Source: Natrinema hispanicum (GTDB lineage Archaea > Halobacteriota > Halobacteria > Halobacteriales > Natrialbaceae). From it: a DNA stretch of 64,000 bases. Position 1 is the stretch's first letter. Every line of letters starts with the position of its first letter. Shown here one piece after another: positions 8,542 through 17,253 of this stretch. The DNA lies in the NCBI RefSeq assembly GCF_004217335.1, contig NZ_SHMP01000005.1, positions 1 through 64,000 on the forward strand, read 5' to 3'. The translations under genes were made by a program, and so were the position numbers. The notes under the pieces were generated by a model. The model was not told the DNA's origin. It saw only the letters and a program-made list of their open reading frames with translations, and ran no database searches.

Positions 8542-9557
8542 AGCAGTTCGTCGAGCACCGCGTCGGTCCCAAAGCGGATCACGTCGGTTGCGGGTGCGTC
8601 GAGCGTGTCGGCGTACGCGTCGACGGCGTCGCGAGCCGCCTCGTCGTCATCCATGGCGGAGGTGTTGAGCGCGCCGGCGACGATCTGGCTCTCCGCGACT
8701 GGGGCAGCGACGTTCTCGTAGAGGTCGACATACGTTGGAATCGACGGCAGCGCGAACGACTCGTAGCCGTGGATCGCCTCCTGGTCGGCGTTGTGACAGA
8801 GCACGAGTTTGTCGGCCATCGACCCGTGGAGGATGCCGAGCGTGACCGCCGAGTACGCCGGGTGGACGATGCTGCCCTGGCCTTCGACGAACAGGTAGTC
8901 GTGCTCGTCGCCTTTCTCTACGATCATCTCCTCGACCGCGCCCGCGGTGAAGTCGCTGACGACGCGGTCGATCGGGTTCCCCCAGCCTTCGATCATGATG
9001 CCCGTCTGGCCGGTCGGGATCACGGCGGCGTCGTGACCGGCCGCGCGGGCGTCGCGGGCGAGTTCCATCGTCGTCGTCATTTTGCCGGCCGAGCAATCGG
9101 TGCCGACGGTGAGGATTACCTCGGCGTCGACCTCGTCGGCCACGCCTTCGGCAACCGTGAGGTCTTCGGGCGGGTTCCGAACGTCCCAGATCTCACAGTC
9201 GTTTTCGGCCGCCAGTTGGGCGAACTCTTCGTCGTCTTCGAGGAAGTAGTGCAGTCCAGAGATGACGTCACAGCCGTATTCGAGTGCCGTCCGAACGTCG
9301 TCGCGCCAGCTCTCGTCGAAGCCGCCACCGATCGGCGCGATACCGATCAGGAGGGCGTCGACGGCGTCGGGCTCTACGGCGGCCATCTCGGAGACGATCG
9401 GTGCGTCCTGCACGTCAGAAACGAAATCGGAGACGCGGTGTCCGTCGGCCGTCCGATCGAGGATCGAGACGACGTCGTGGTCAGCATAGCGGAGGATCCC
9501 GAGTGCGGTTTTGGCGTTGTTGGGGAATTTCTCGTGGGCGAGAATTGCGACACGCAT
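8538..9557 (-). CDS. dgcN: DUF1611 family protein, probable D-glutamate N-acetyltransferase
   Basis: A 339-residue protein with an N-terminal Rossmann-like part (MRVAILAHEKFPNNAKTA) and a P-loop-like GTDCSAGKMT at residues 152-161. The latter defines the C-terminal DUF1611 domain. DUF1611 proteins beside an enolase-superfamily epimerase correspond to DgcN, which acetylates D-glutamate so that DgcA can racemise it. The four-base overlap with the next gene indicates one transcript. The assignment rests on family and context; older annotations call it an ATP-binding or hypothetical protein. Confidence 0.82.
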   Translation of the reverse strand: MRVAILAHEKFPNNAKTALGILRYADHDVVSILDRTADGHRVSDFVSDVQDAPIVSEMAAVEPDAVDALLIGIAPIGGGFDESWRDDVRTALEYGCDVISGLHYFLEDDEEFAQLAAENDCEIWDVRNPPEDLTVAEGVADEVDAEVILTVGTDCSAGKMTTTMELARDARAAGHDAAVIPTGQTGIMIEGWGNPIDRVVSDFTAGAVEEMIVEKGDEHDYLFVEGQGSIVHPAYSAVTLGILHGSMADKLVLCHNADQEAIHGYESFALPSIPTYVDLYENVAAPVAESQIVAGALNTSAMDDDEAARDAVDAYADTLDAPATDVIRFGTDAVLDELL

Positions 9558-9756
9558 ACGTGTGAGATAGACGAGGGAGTACTTGAACTACCTGACTGGC
9601 GGAATGGCAGTGAGAAGCAAACGCGCATCGAACCCGGCTGAAACGAAACGGATGGAACTACCTTGCTAAGTAGTAGCGTGCTACCGCGGCCATCGTCGGA
9701 CGCTGCTATGACGGGTGCTGGTGTCAACTGCGCGTTTCATGGCCACGTCTCGAGCA

Positions 9757-9775
9757 CTGTCTCTTACCCATAACT
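9757..9775 (+). repeat. Left terminal inverted repeat of the IS
   Basis: A 19-bp end, inverted against 11401-11419 with two mismatches. It marks the left boundary of the element, 185 bp beyond the transposase stop. Confidence 0.88.
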
Positions 9776-9918
9776 CAGCACCAGCGAGAAAAATCAAGTA
9801 GATGCGTCTGAAATCAAAGAATTAGTCGGGATGTTTTCATTATCTGGACTGGCTCACCGTTTCTGAGGAGTGGTCAGTCTGTAAAATTGGAACGAAGTCT
9901 GAATTCACGTTGAGGTCC

Positions 9919-9950
9919 GCTGAATGAGTCGCCGTTGGCGCTCATTCAGC
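9919..9950 (-). terminator. Hairpin over the transposase stop
   Basis: A perfect 10-bp inverted repeat (GCTGAATGAG at 9919-9928, CTCATTCAGC at 9941-9950) overlaps the transposase stop codon. It is terminator-like. It could also limit read-through into or out of the element. Confidence 0.5.
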
Positions 9951-11366
9951 ACCGAGTTCGTACCCTTCTGCCCACATGCGTAGCTTCTGGAGGCCTTTCC
10001 ACATCGTTTCCCATCCTGGAGGAGGATTTGATCCGCGGTCCAGATACCCGCCAAGCTTCGCTACACTCACAGCGTAGGCTTTCCCGTTCTGGTCTTGCAG
10101 TTCTGGAAATTTTGTTTCCAGAACTGCGCGCTCTGCTTCGCTCAACAAGACATCAGGTGCAGTCGAGGTCTCTCCCCGAGCAAGCTCTCGTAACTCCAGG
10201 ACCTTCCAGGCAATCACCGAGTACAGACTTAGCAAGACTTCCATTCGTTCCCAAGTCTGGAGTTGCCGTTCTTCGATGTTACAGCCACTCTTCAGCACTT
10301 TGTGCCAGTCTTCGATTCGCCAGCGAAGACCATAATAGTCGATGACAGTCAGCGTCTCGTTAAACTCTTCGACCGATTCAGTGGTGAGTAACACCCACTG
10401 AATCGGGTCGTCAGTTTCACCGATCTCATCGACTCGTACGACATTTACTGCCACTGAACCGTCTTGATCAGGATTATTCCGCGGCGCACGCAACTCACAG
10501 GTTCCCGTTGCAATCGACAGCTCTGCTGTCCTGGCTTCTCGCCCACTTGCCTGTTGAATCTCGATCGTTTTGCGACCTTGCTCGGCAAGGTCGCTGCTCC
10601 AGTCAAAGAGTTTCCCAGATTCATCGTTTTCTGTCCAAATCCGTCGGTTTTGGTTGGCTCGAACGATGAATCCAGCGTTCTCTATCTCTTCGACAACGTC
10701 TGTATAGAACGCGAATGCATCTGCTCCTCGATCATGAACAAACAACGGGCGAACATCGTCGGCAAGCCAGTTTCTGGCTTGCCTGTCACCACGAGCCCAC
10801 TTCTCCTGTTCACTCTCCAACGGAATTGGCTCTGATTTCCCGTTTGTCTCATACTTTTTGTCAGCCTGTTGGTCCTCGATCAGCGCCTGCTGATCGAGGA
10901 CCCCTGTCATTCGATGTGTTTGTGGATGAATGCCGATCGTTGAGTGGACTTTGACGCCCTCAAGGTCCATCTCAGAGTTACCAATGTCGCCGAGTCCGTC
11001 CTTGGATGGATGTCTCGGAAAGACAAGTTCAGTGGTATCGGAGACGATCACGAGTTCGTCTAACTGACTCACTCGTGATCGTTGTGCTTGCTTGTGAGCG
11101 GAGAGGATCTCGTTCGGTTCCACATTCTCATTATCGCAAAATCGGTACGTAGCCTTTGTGGAGGCCCAGTCTTCGCAGGCAGTTGGGATGGACTCGGCAG
11201 GTGAACTGCCGAGTTCATCCCCAAGTTGCACCAGTCGATCGGTGAGGCGCTTGTCTCCGAGATTAGCTGAGCGAAACTCTGTTCGAATCCAACCTGATAC
11301 ATCCATGTCACACAACTCTCCGTCATCGTCTAAATCAGGCTGCCAACTCCGTGACCCCCGTCCCAT
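9942..11366 (-). CDS. IS4-family (Tn5-type) transposase
   Basis: A 474-residue DDE transposase. It starts with a Tn5-like DNA-binding region (WIRTEFRSANLGDKRLTDRL). The catalytic residues seen are D110 (VSDTTELVF), D212 (VHDRGADAF) and the YREK signature Y345-R348-E352-K359 (YGLRWRIEDWHKVLK). E352 is the third catalytic acid. The frame is intact, so the enzyme may be active. A second in-frame ATG at 11306 (MDVSGWIRTEF) would give 454 residues and is an equally reasonable start. Confidence 0.93.
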   Translation of the reverse strand: MGRGSRSWQPDLDDDGELCDMDVSGWIRTEFRSANLGDKRLTDRLVQLGDELGSSPAESIPTACEDWASTKATYRFCDNENVEPNEILSAHKQAQRSRVSQLDELVIVSDTTELVFPRHPSKDGLGDIGNSEMDLEGVKVHSTIGIHPQTHRMTGVLDQQALIEDQQADKKYETNGKSEPIPLESEQEKWARGDRQARNWLADDVRPLFVHDRGADAFAFYTDVVEEIENAGFIVRANQNRRIWTENDESGKLFDWSSDLAEQGRKTIEIQQASGREARTAELSIATGTCELRAPRNNPDQDGSVAVNVVRVDEIGETDDPIQWVLLTTESVEEFNETLTVIDYYGLRWRIEDWHKVLKSGCNIEERQLQTWERMEVLLSLYSVIAWKVLELRELARGETSTAPDVLLSEAERAVLETKFPELQDQNGKAYAVSVAKLGGYLDRGSNPPPGWETMWKGLQKLRMWAEGYELGAE

Positions 11367-11400
11367 TTTCCCGTCTCAATTCGTCAGCTACGGGGTTAGA

Positions 11401-11419
11401 ACTTGTGGGTAAGAGACAG
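11401..11419 (-). repeat. Right terminal inverted repeat of the IS
   Basis: A 19-bp end, 35 bp upstream of the longer transposase start. On the minus strand it reads CTGTCTCTTACCCACAAGT, close to the Tn5 outside end. Confidence 0.88.
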
Positions 11420-11439
11420 GACTGCAGTCGTGGGAGGAG

Positions 11440-11931
11440 TTACTCGATCCAGAACGGAACGCCGTGCTCCGAGAGGATCGATCGCATCCGGTCGACGCCA
11501 CCCTGAATATCCCACCCATCCTGTGTGTAGTGTTTGTACGGATGGCGAAGCCACGAATGTTCGCGATGGGCGAACACCTCGACAGCTCCCTCGCCCGTCC
11601 GAAACAGCGTGACGTGGAGTTGCCACTTTGCAAGCGGTGATTCACGGCGGACCCAGCTCCCCGCCGAGCGTCGGCCGTCGTCGTGAACCTTCAGCGACGC
11701 GATCGGCTCCGACTCGAACGCCAACTCCGCGAGTATCGACCGCATCGTATTCAGGGTGCGCTTGACGGTGCCGACGTACTCCGCTGGATGTTGTCTGCAA
11801 ATGGCGTACCCACCGAGGGGCTCTTTGAGCCGATGGAGCGCCGGCAGGAGTCGACGGCGGACGCGAGTCGTCAGATCGATCGCGTCGGTTCCATCCGGTG
11901 TCAGTCGGTCAGTCGTCGCCACACGTCCCAC
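11440..11931 (-). CDS. Haloarchaeal hypothetical protein
   Basis: A 163-residue protein I cannot assign. It is basic in its N-terminal half (VRRRLLPALHRLKEPLGGYAICRQHPAEY) and has a compact C-terminal half with many aromatics and His (VFAHREHSWLRHPYKHYTQDGWDIQGGVDRM), ending VPFWIE. No signal peptide or membrane segment is seen. It lies 21 bp beyond the right end of the IS. A TATA-like ATAGTAA on the minus strand near 11953-11962 fits the chosen start. The basic character is unusual beside the acidic neighbours. Confidence 0.65.
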   Translation of the reverse strand: MGRVATTDRLTPDGTDAIDLTTRVRRRLLPALHRLKEPLGGYAICRQHPAEYVGTVKRTLNTMRSILAELAFESEPIASLKVHDDGRRSAGSWVRRESPLAKWQLHVTLFRTGEGAVEVFAHREHSWLRHPYKHYTQDGWDIQGGVDRMRSILSEHGVPFWIE

Positions 11932-12097
11932 TCTCGAGTCCGACTACAAAATCGTTACTATCAGATTGGTTTTGTTTCTGTAATGCTGGCCGAGTAAAGC
12001 GAGGATACAGGCGTACAAAACCGAAAACATGACTATATAGAACAGACCCGAACATGACACGTTCTGAAGAAAATCGCTCGAGCAGTACCGCCACTCG

Positions 12098-12484
12098 TCA
12101 CAGGTCCCGTAACCGAATGCCGTCTGCCACCAACCGGGCGTTTCGCTCTCGATCGAGGTGGTCCGTGAGGTCGTCATGTTCGTAGAGCTGTGCGATCACG
12201 TCGGCGTACAGCGTCCGCCATGCGATCGCGTAAATCGGCGACTGCCCCCACGCCCGCAGCTCCGGCACCAGTTCGTCGTAGGTTTCGTATCGCTCCTCGA
12301 AGCGGTCGATCGCCTCGAGCACACGGCCCGCGGCCTCGCGCTCGTCGTCGGCGTCCTCGAGCACCTGATTGAGCCGAGTTTCCCAGCCTGCGACGGCCTT
12401 TTGCATGTCAGCTGCCGCGCTCTCGTCGTCGTCGGGCAGTCGCTCGAGGATCGGTTCCGGAACACCAAGCGTGATCTCTTGCAT
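12098..12484 (-). CDS. Conserved-looking acidic hypothetical protein
   Basis: A 128-residue, mainly helical, acidic protein (LPDDDESAAADMQKAVAGWETRLNQ... RFEERYETYDELVPELRAWG) ending LVADGIRLRDL. I recognise no domain. Codon use and acidity match real haloarchaeal genes. It lies 66 bp downstream of the GNAT gene on the same strand, so the two could share a transcript. No membrane segment or metal motif is visible. Confidence 0.7.
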   Translation of the reverse strand: MQEITLGVPEPILERLPDDDESAAADMQKAVAGWETRLNQVLEDADDEREAAGRVLEAIDRFEERYETYDELVPELRAWGQSPIYAIAWRTLYADVIAQLYEHDDLTDHLDRERNARLVADGIRLRDL

Positions 12485-12550
12485 GCGACGTGCATGGGGC
12501 CGCGTAGCAAGAAAACCTTTGCCCCACTCGAGTAACTCCGACAGGGACAG

Positions 12551-13420
12551 TCACTCGGATTCGGGCCACACCGCTAGCATGATCTCGTCGACGAACTCGC
12601 CGTCGAGACAGTACTGGTCCTCGTGTTCACCGTCCCGCTGCCAACCGTGTTCCGCCAAGAACTCGAGTGCGACACCGTTGGTCTCGGGCACGTTCTGATA
12701 GAGTTTCTGATACCCAGCATCGCTGGCCCACTCGAGGCCGTACTCGAGCAGTGCCGAGCCAATGCCTTGTCGCCGATACTGTGGATCGACCCCGACGGTG
12801 AGTTCGGCCGTGTGACGCAGTGCCGGGAGTGCTGGCGCGTCGATGTGGAGCCAGCCGACGACGTCGCCGTCCGTCGCCGCGGGCTCGGTTCGCTCCTCGG
12901 ATGAGTCGGTATCGGCCTCGTCCTCGTCTGGCTCCGGCGTAAGAATCGCCACGAAGACGATTCGCGACCGCGCCTCGTTAGCCCGGACGAGCGCCGATTC
13001 GCGATCGAGTTCCATCGCGACGTTCTCGGCGACGACATACGTTCCGTCCTCGGCGACCGTCCGCATCGTTTCGACGACCCCAGCCCGATCTTCCTCATGT
13101 GCCGGTCGGATGACGACGGCCCCCTCATCACATTCGAGGTCGGCCGTCGTCGCCGAGAGCGCGATCCGAAACTTCCCGTCGATGTCGGTCAGGTAGCCCT
13201 CGGCTTGCAGCGTCTCGAGACACGTCTGCAACTCGTCTTCGGTGGGTGGCACTGACTCGGTGTACGCCCTCGATCGAGCCGGTTTCGAGTCCGAGTGGCC
13301 GCCGTCGACTTCGATCGACCGCGCTAGCTCGGCCAGTGTGACGGCCCCGTTTCGCTCGACGTACTCGTAGATGCGCCGCTGGAGTTCGTTTTCGAACGAG
13401 CCGGTGGGGTACACGCTCAT
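12551..13420 (-). CDS. GNAT-family N-acetyltransferase with N-terminal winged-helix-like domain
   Basis: The 289-residue protein has an N-terminal helical module (ELQRRIYEYVERNGAVTLAELARSIEV, about residues 10-85) that reads like a winged helix. A GNAT domain follows from about residue 100 (VVIRPAHEEDRAGVVETMRTV). The acetyl-CoA pyrophosphate loop is YRRQGIGSALLEYGLEWA near 222-240, and the C-terminal strand pattern is normal. An acidic insert (about 165-190) interrupts the core. The acceptor substrate is unknown. The same modular protein is common in haloarchaea. A TATA-like ACTAATA on the minus strand lies about 27 bp upstream. Confidence 0.88.
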   Translation of the reverse strand: MSVYPTGSFENELQRRIYEYVERNGAVTLAELARSIEVDGGHSDSKPARSRAYTESVPPTEDELQTCLETLQAEGYLTDIDGKFRIALSATTADLECDEGAVVIRPAHEEDRAGVVETMRTVAEDGTYVVAENVAMELDRESALVRANEARSRIVFVAILTPEPDEDEADTDSSEERTEPAATDGDVVGWLHIDAPALPALRHTAELTVGVDPQYRRQGIGSALLEYGLEWASDAGYQKLYQNVPETNGVALEFLAEHGWQRDGEHEDQYCLDGEFVDEIMLAVWPESE

Positions 13421-15045
13421 AGCAACGACCGCGCGAACAGACGGTATTAGTATGCGATTCGTATCAGCGCCGGTCTGCCCGCCGCCGTAGCGAAGTACGT
13501 CATTGTACTCGAGATCAGACTGTTTCGAACGATACCGACGCCTGTCACGTCCGGAAATCAGTCGTTAGCGACGCATCCTCGTCACTGCCGGCACCGGTAG
13601 ACGCCGGCGCAGCTGGCATTTACTATCGCGATATATGATTTATTACACTGGTGATGGGCCGCTCACGCCAGTTGCAACGGATCCGAAATACGAGGTAACA
13701 GTCGATATCGACGACGAACCGGAATCGGTTCCGCGGTCGAGTAGCCAATTACCCCGTCGATCGGGTTCGAGAACGTCTGTTTTGAACCACGTGACCGGTC
13801 ATCGATCAGCGTCTGTCGGTGTTCGACCTGCCACGAGCGGTGTCCGAGCCACGCACTTCGCCTCCCTCGAGTCACAGTTCGGATCGACCGTCGGCTCGGG
13901 CACTCGAGTATGTCGTGACGAGCTGTGGCACGGCTTTGGCACCAATCGTAGCGGATCGATACCCGTACGTGTGGCTGCACCGACTGCCTGGCCATCCACC
14001 CTACTGTCGGCTCGACTGTCTGTGGTTCCCGTTTGTCAGCAATCGTCGGACGTCACAGGTACCCGTCCTGTTGTGGCGCGGTGTCGCGGTGTGAGCGTCA
14101 CGTCGCCAGAAGTCGCTGCGACGCCGATGGATGAATGGCGTATCTCGTCCAGTTGTCACGAGACGGATTCCTCATCCGTCGCCACGGCGTTGGGGTCCGG
14201 GACCGTGCGATCGCGTCTGTGTCGTAACCACTGAACGCCAGTGCATACTTGATCGCACGATGGCCCTGTATCGGTATCTCACTCACTTCGGCTGTCACTC
14301 TCGCTACGGACCATCTCTGGGACTGTCGCCCAGTTCGCGCTATCGTCCCACAGTATCGAGGTGAACACTCTGTAGCTCCTCGAGAGCAGCAACTCGTTCT
14401 GGACGAGTATAAATTCGATATTGATATATCGAATTGGTACTGCTGTCGACTGCATGCGGGCACAGCCCTCGAGAGACGTCTCGCTTTCTGGAGCGACGGG
14501 AGGAATCGGGCTAATTCGACTATATGCGGCTTCTGAACTGGTCGTTGCGTTTGCCCGTCGTCTTGTTTACGAATTTGGTACAAATTTAAAGAAACGACTA
14601 ATTGAGAGAAATCGGTTGGAAAAACAGAGATTTCGTCGGCAGGTTTACACCGTCCGCGGACGTTCTGGGTTGTAGTATGGCAGTCACCACTGACTGAGAC
14701 CGTCGTCAGTGCACACGACCCGACACGGGTCCGTACGACTTCGCAGCCGGCTCCCTCGAGGTGTTGCGGACGGTGCTCGAGGGCGAGTGACCCATCGGAG
14801 ATCGGGCCCGACGCACAGTCTCAGTGATGGCCAACTGATAGCACAGAGACACAATGAACGAACTAGTGCGTGCGCGAGGGAGCAAAGCGGGACGGGACAG
14901 AATGGGACAGCGGTATAGACAGTGTCGACGCCAAACTGGACCGAGCAACGCGTTTGCGTATTGCTGGTGGCCCTCGACACGGACGATAACGGGTGCTCGA
15001 CACCGATCCACGTCGCCAGTGCAATCGCGACGGAACACGTAACCG
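13421..15045. other. Gene-poor stretch with AT-rich islands
   Basis: I find no supportable gene in these 1.6 kb. Open frames exist on both strands, but they are Ser/Arg-rich, lack the acidic composition and third-position GC of real genes here, and match no family I know. AT-rich, TATA-like islands occur near 13615-13646, 14405-14440 and 14565-14640. The content suggests decayed genes or a large regulatory region upstream of the response regulators. Confidence 0.5.
14412..14435. promoter_or_regulatory. Perfect 10-bp inverted repeat (operator-like)
   Basis: AATTCGATAT, a 4-nt spacer, then ATATCGAATT form a perfect dyad directly after a TATAAA-like sequence (14408-14413). It has the size of a homodimeric regulator site, but no gene start that it would control is clear. 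Confidence 0.4.
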
Positions 15046-15510
15046 ATGAGTGAGTCACACACGTTTCAGGCGGAGCCAGCACGGATCCTGTTGGTCGAAG
15101 ACAATCCCGGTGATGTCCGCCTGACCAAGGAGGCATTCGAACAGGGGCAGATCGAAACCGACCTGCATGTCGTTTCCAATGGGAGTGAGGCGCTTTCGTT
15201 TCTCTCACGGGACGGTGAGTACACCGACGTCCCACGTCCGGATCTCGTTTTGCTGGATCTCAATCTGCCGGGGAAAGACGGCGAAAACGTCCTCGAGGAA
15301 CTCAAAGACGATCCCACACTCCGTTCGATCCCAGTGATCGTCCTGACGAGTTCGAGCGCCGACGAAGACATCGCCAGATCCTACGAACGTCACGCCAACG
15401 CGTATCTGACGAAGCCAGTCGATCCCGACGAGTTCAGTCAGACGGTCCGTGCCTTCGAGCAGTTCTGGTTCTCGGTTGTCCGGTTACCACCGGCGGAAGA
15501 GACCTCATGA
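15046..15510 (+). CDS. Single-domain response regulator (Rcp1/CheY-like)
   Basis: A 154-residue receiver domain with the acidic pocket E18-D19, the phospho-acceptor D71 (LVLLDLNLPG), the switch T/S pair in VLTSSS at about 101-104, and K123 (LTKPVD). There is no output domain. The RLTKEAF and GSEALSFL segments resemble the Rcp1 subfamily of phytochrome-associated regulators, which take phosphate from a hybrid or sensor kinase. No histidine kinase is encoded nearby. Its stop overlaps the next regulator by 4 bp, so the two are one unit. Confidence 0.92.
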   Translation: MSESHTFQAEPARILLVEDNPGDVRLTKEAFEQGQIETDLHVVSNGSEALSFLSRDGEYTDVPRPDLVLLDLNLPGKDGENVLEELKDDPTLRSIPVIVLTSSSADEDIARSYERHANAYLTKPVDPDEFSQTVRAFEQFWFSVVRLPPAEETS

Positions 15511-17195
15511 GCGAAACGAATACCCAACCCAGCGAGGAGACGAACGCAGCGGCAGACGAGGCGCTTCAGGTCCTCCTGATCGAGGACAATCCTGGTGACG
15601 CCCGCCTCATTCAGGAGATGCTCCACGAGACCGAAGAGCTCGCAAAGCGGGTTCGTCCTGGCGAGGTGTCCGGGCGGACACCCGACATTTCATGCGCGAC
15701 GCGCCTCGAGGAGGCTCTCGAGACCCTCGCGGACGAACACATCGACATCGTTCTTCTCGATCTCAATCTCCCCGACAGCGAGGGGTTGTCGACGCTCGAG
15801 ACGGTCCACGAAGCATCGGAGACGCCGATCGTCGTCCTGACCGGCGTCCGCGATCAGCAGATCGGCGTCAAGGCGATCCAGCGCGGTGCCCAGGACTTCC
15901 TCGTCAAAGACGAGGTGACGAGCGAACTCCTGATTCGGACGATCCACCACGCGATCGAGCGGGCCCGCCAACAGCGAGAACGCCGTCAGCAGCGCGAGCA
16001 ACTCGAGGCACTCAACCGGCTGAACCGAATCGGCCACGATATTACCCACGCGGTGATCACGACTGAGACGCGGGCGGAACTCGAACAACAGGTCTGTGAC
16101 CGACTCGCCGAGTCTGATGCCTACCGATTCGCGTGGATCGGCGAGCTCAATCCGGGCAGCGACCGCGTCTCCCCGAAGGCAGCGGCCGGCGTCGAAGACG
16201 GCTACCTCGACGAGATCGAGGTCACCGTTGACGAAAACAAAAAGAGCGGACAGGGGCCAGCGGGCACGGCGATTCGAACTGAGCAGGTTCAGGTGATGAA
16301 CGACGCTCGAACAGACCCCAAATTCGAGCCGTGGCGAACGCAGGCACACGCCCGTGGTTATCGCTCGTCGGCAGCGGTCCCGATCGTTTACGAAGACCTC
16401 GTCTATGGCGTCTTGTGTATCTATTCCTCGTCATCACGTGCGTTCAGGGAACCCGAAACGGCTGTTCTCGTCCGTATCGGCGACGTCATCGCGCACGCAA
16501 TTACCGCCATCGAGCGCCGGGATGCCTTAGTCAGCGACGCCGTCATCGAACTCGAGTTCCGCGTCGAATCACTCGCCGAACCCCTGGTCGAACTATCAGT
16601 CTCCGAAGACTGTACGATCACGCTCGAGCAGCTGGTCAGTGGTGACGAGGCGCTTCTGGCGTACGGTTCGGCACGGGATGTCTCCCAGGATGCGTTTATC
16701 GACGCTGCCGAGCGAACCGGCGGCATCAGCGACATCCGGGTCCTGACGAGTAGACGCGACGAATTCGAGTTCGAACTCGTTGCACCGACGGCTGTCTCCC
16801 TGTTCGAGACGATTGCGACCCATGGCGGCCGCGTCGCTGAAGCGACGATCGACGATGGGGAGTTTCGATTTATCGTCGAACTCCCGCGGGGCCGAGACAC
16901 GCGCCAGATGATCGAACTCATCAAAGACCGGCGTGACGACGTTACCTACCTCGCCCAGCGGACGACCGAGCGAAGCGAACGCGGCGATACCCATGCAGTG
17001 TCCGTTCTCGAGGACGAACTCACCGAGAAACAGCGAGCCGCCCTCGAGACGGCCTACTTCGGGGGCTACTTCGACTGGCCCCGTGAGAGCACTGGCGAGG
17101 AAATCGCCGATCGATTGGGTATCGCACCGGCGACGTTCAACCAGCACCTCCGGACAGCCGAACGGAAGTTCTTCGAGTCGGTGTTCGGCGAGTAG
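15507..17195 (+). CDS. Receiver-GAF-HTH_10 transcriptional regulator (bacterio-opsin activator type)
   Basis: A 562-residue regulator. The receiver domain (about 20-145) has D85 (IVLLDLNLPD) and K134 (FLVKDE). A GAF sensor domain follows (about 165-315, including GPAGTAIRTEQ and SSAAVPIVYEDLVYGVLCIYS). A bacterio-opsin-activator domain (about 330-490) and a C-terminal HTH_10 (about 505-557; LTEKQRAALETAYFGGYFDWP, EEIADRLGIAPATFNQHLR) complete it. It probably binds promoters after phosphorylation or ligand sensing. Co-translation with the preceding regulator suggests a shared phosphorelay. Targets are unknown. Confidence 0.93.
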   Translation: MSETNTQPSEETNAAADEALQVLLIEDNPGDARLIQEMLHETEELAKRVRPGEVSGRTPDISCATRLEEALETLADEHIDIVLLDLNLPDSEGLSTLETVHEASETPIVVLTGVRDQQIGVKAIQRGAQDFLVKDEVTSELLIRTIHHAIERARQQRERRQQREQLEALNRLNRIGHDITHAVITTETRAELEQQVCDRLAESDAYRFAWIGELNPGSDRVSPKAAAGVEDGYLDEIEVTVDENKKSGQGPAGTAIRTEQVQVMNDARTDPKFEPWRTQAHARGYRSSAAVPIVYEDLVYGVLCIYSSSSRAFREPETAVLVRIGDVIAHAITAIERRDALVSDAVIELEFRVESLAEPLVELSVSEDCTITLEQLVSGDEALLAYGSARDVSQDAFIDAAERTGGISDIRVLTSRRDEFEFELVAPTAVSLFETIATHGGRVAEATIDDGEFRFIVELPRGRDTRQMIELIKDRRDDVTYLAQRTTERSERGDTHAVSVLEDELTEKQRAALETAYFGGYFDWPRESTGEEIADRLGIAPATFNQHLRTAERKFFESVFGE

Positions 17196-17253
17196 TGGTC
17201 GGCGTCGCGGTCGCTGACGTCGCTCGAGCGCGCTTCAAAAACGAGGCGGATAG

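Larger units (their letters stand above)
9757..11419 (-). mobile_element. IS4-family insertion sequence, Tn5/IS50-like
   Basis: A 1663-bp element bounded by 19-bp inverted repeats: CTGTCTCTTACCCATAACT at the left, and CTGTCTCTTACCCACAAGT as the reverse complement of the right end (17 of 19 identical). The ends resemble the Tn5 outside and mosaic ends, which start CTGNCTCTTATACACA. It carries one transposase gene on the minus strand. The 9 bp outside each end do not match (TCTCGAGCA against GACTGCAGT), so no target duplication survives. Confidence 0.9.

Noticed and set aside
9591..9655. tRNA-like text (GGCGGAATGGCAG ... ATCGAACCCGG) before the IS
   Set aside because: No acceptor stem pairing or anticodon arm could be formed; chance resemblance.
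9748..11428. Possible 9-bp target site duplication around the IS
   Set aside because: The flanking 9-mers TCTCGAGCA and GACTGCAGT do not match, also when shifted by a base or two.
13635..14234. A 199-aa plus-strand open frame starting MIYYTGDGPL
   Set aside because: Ser/Arg-rich, not acidic, no recognisable domain, and overlapping open frames on the other strand are equally long; codon use is unlike neighbouring genes.
14684..15235. A 183-aa minus-strand frame over the first response regulator start
   Set aside because: Cys/Arg/Ser-rich composition and overlap with the well-supported response regulator.
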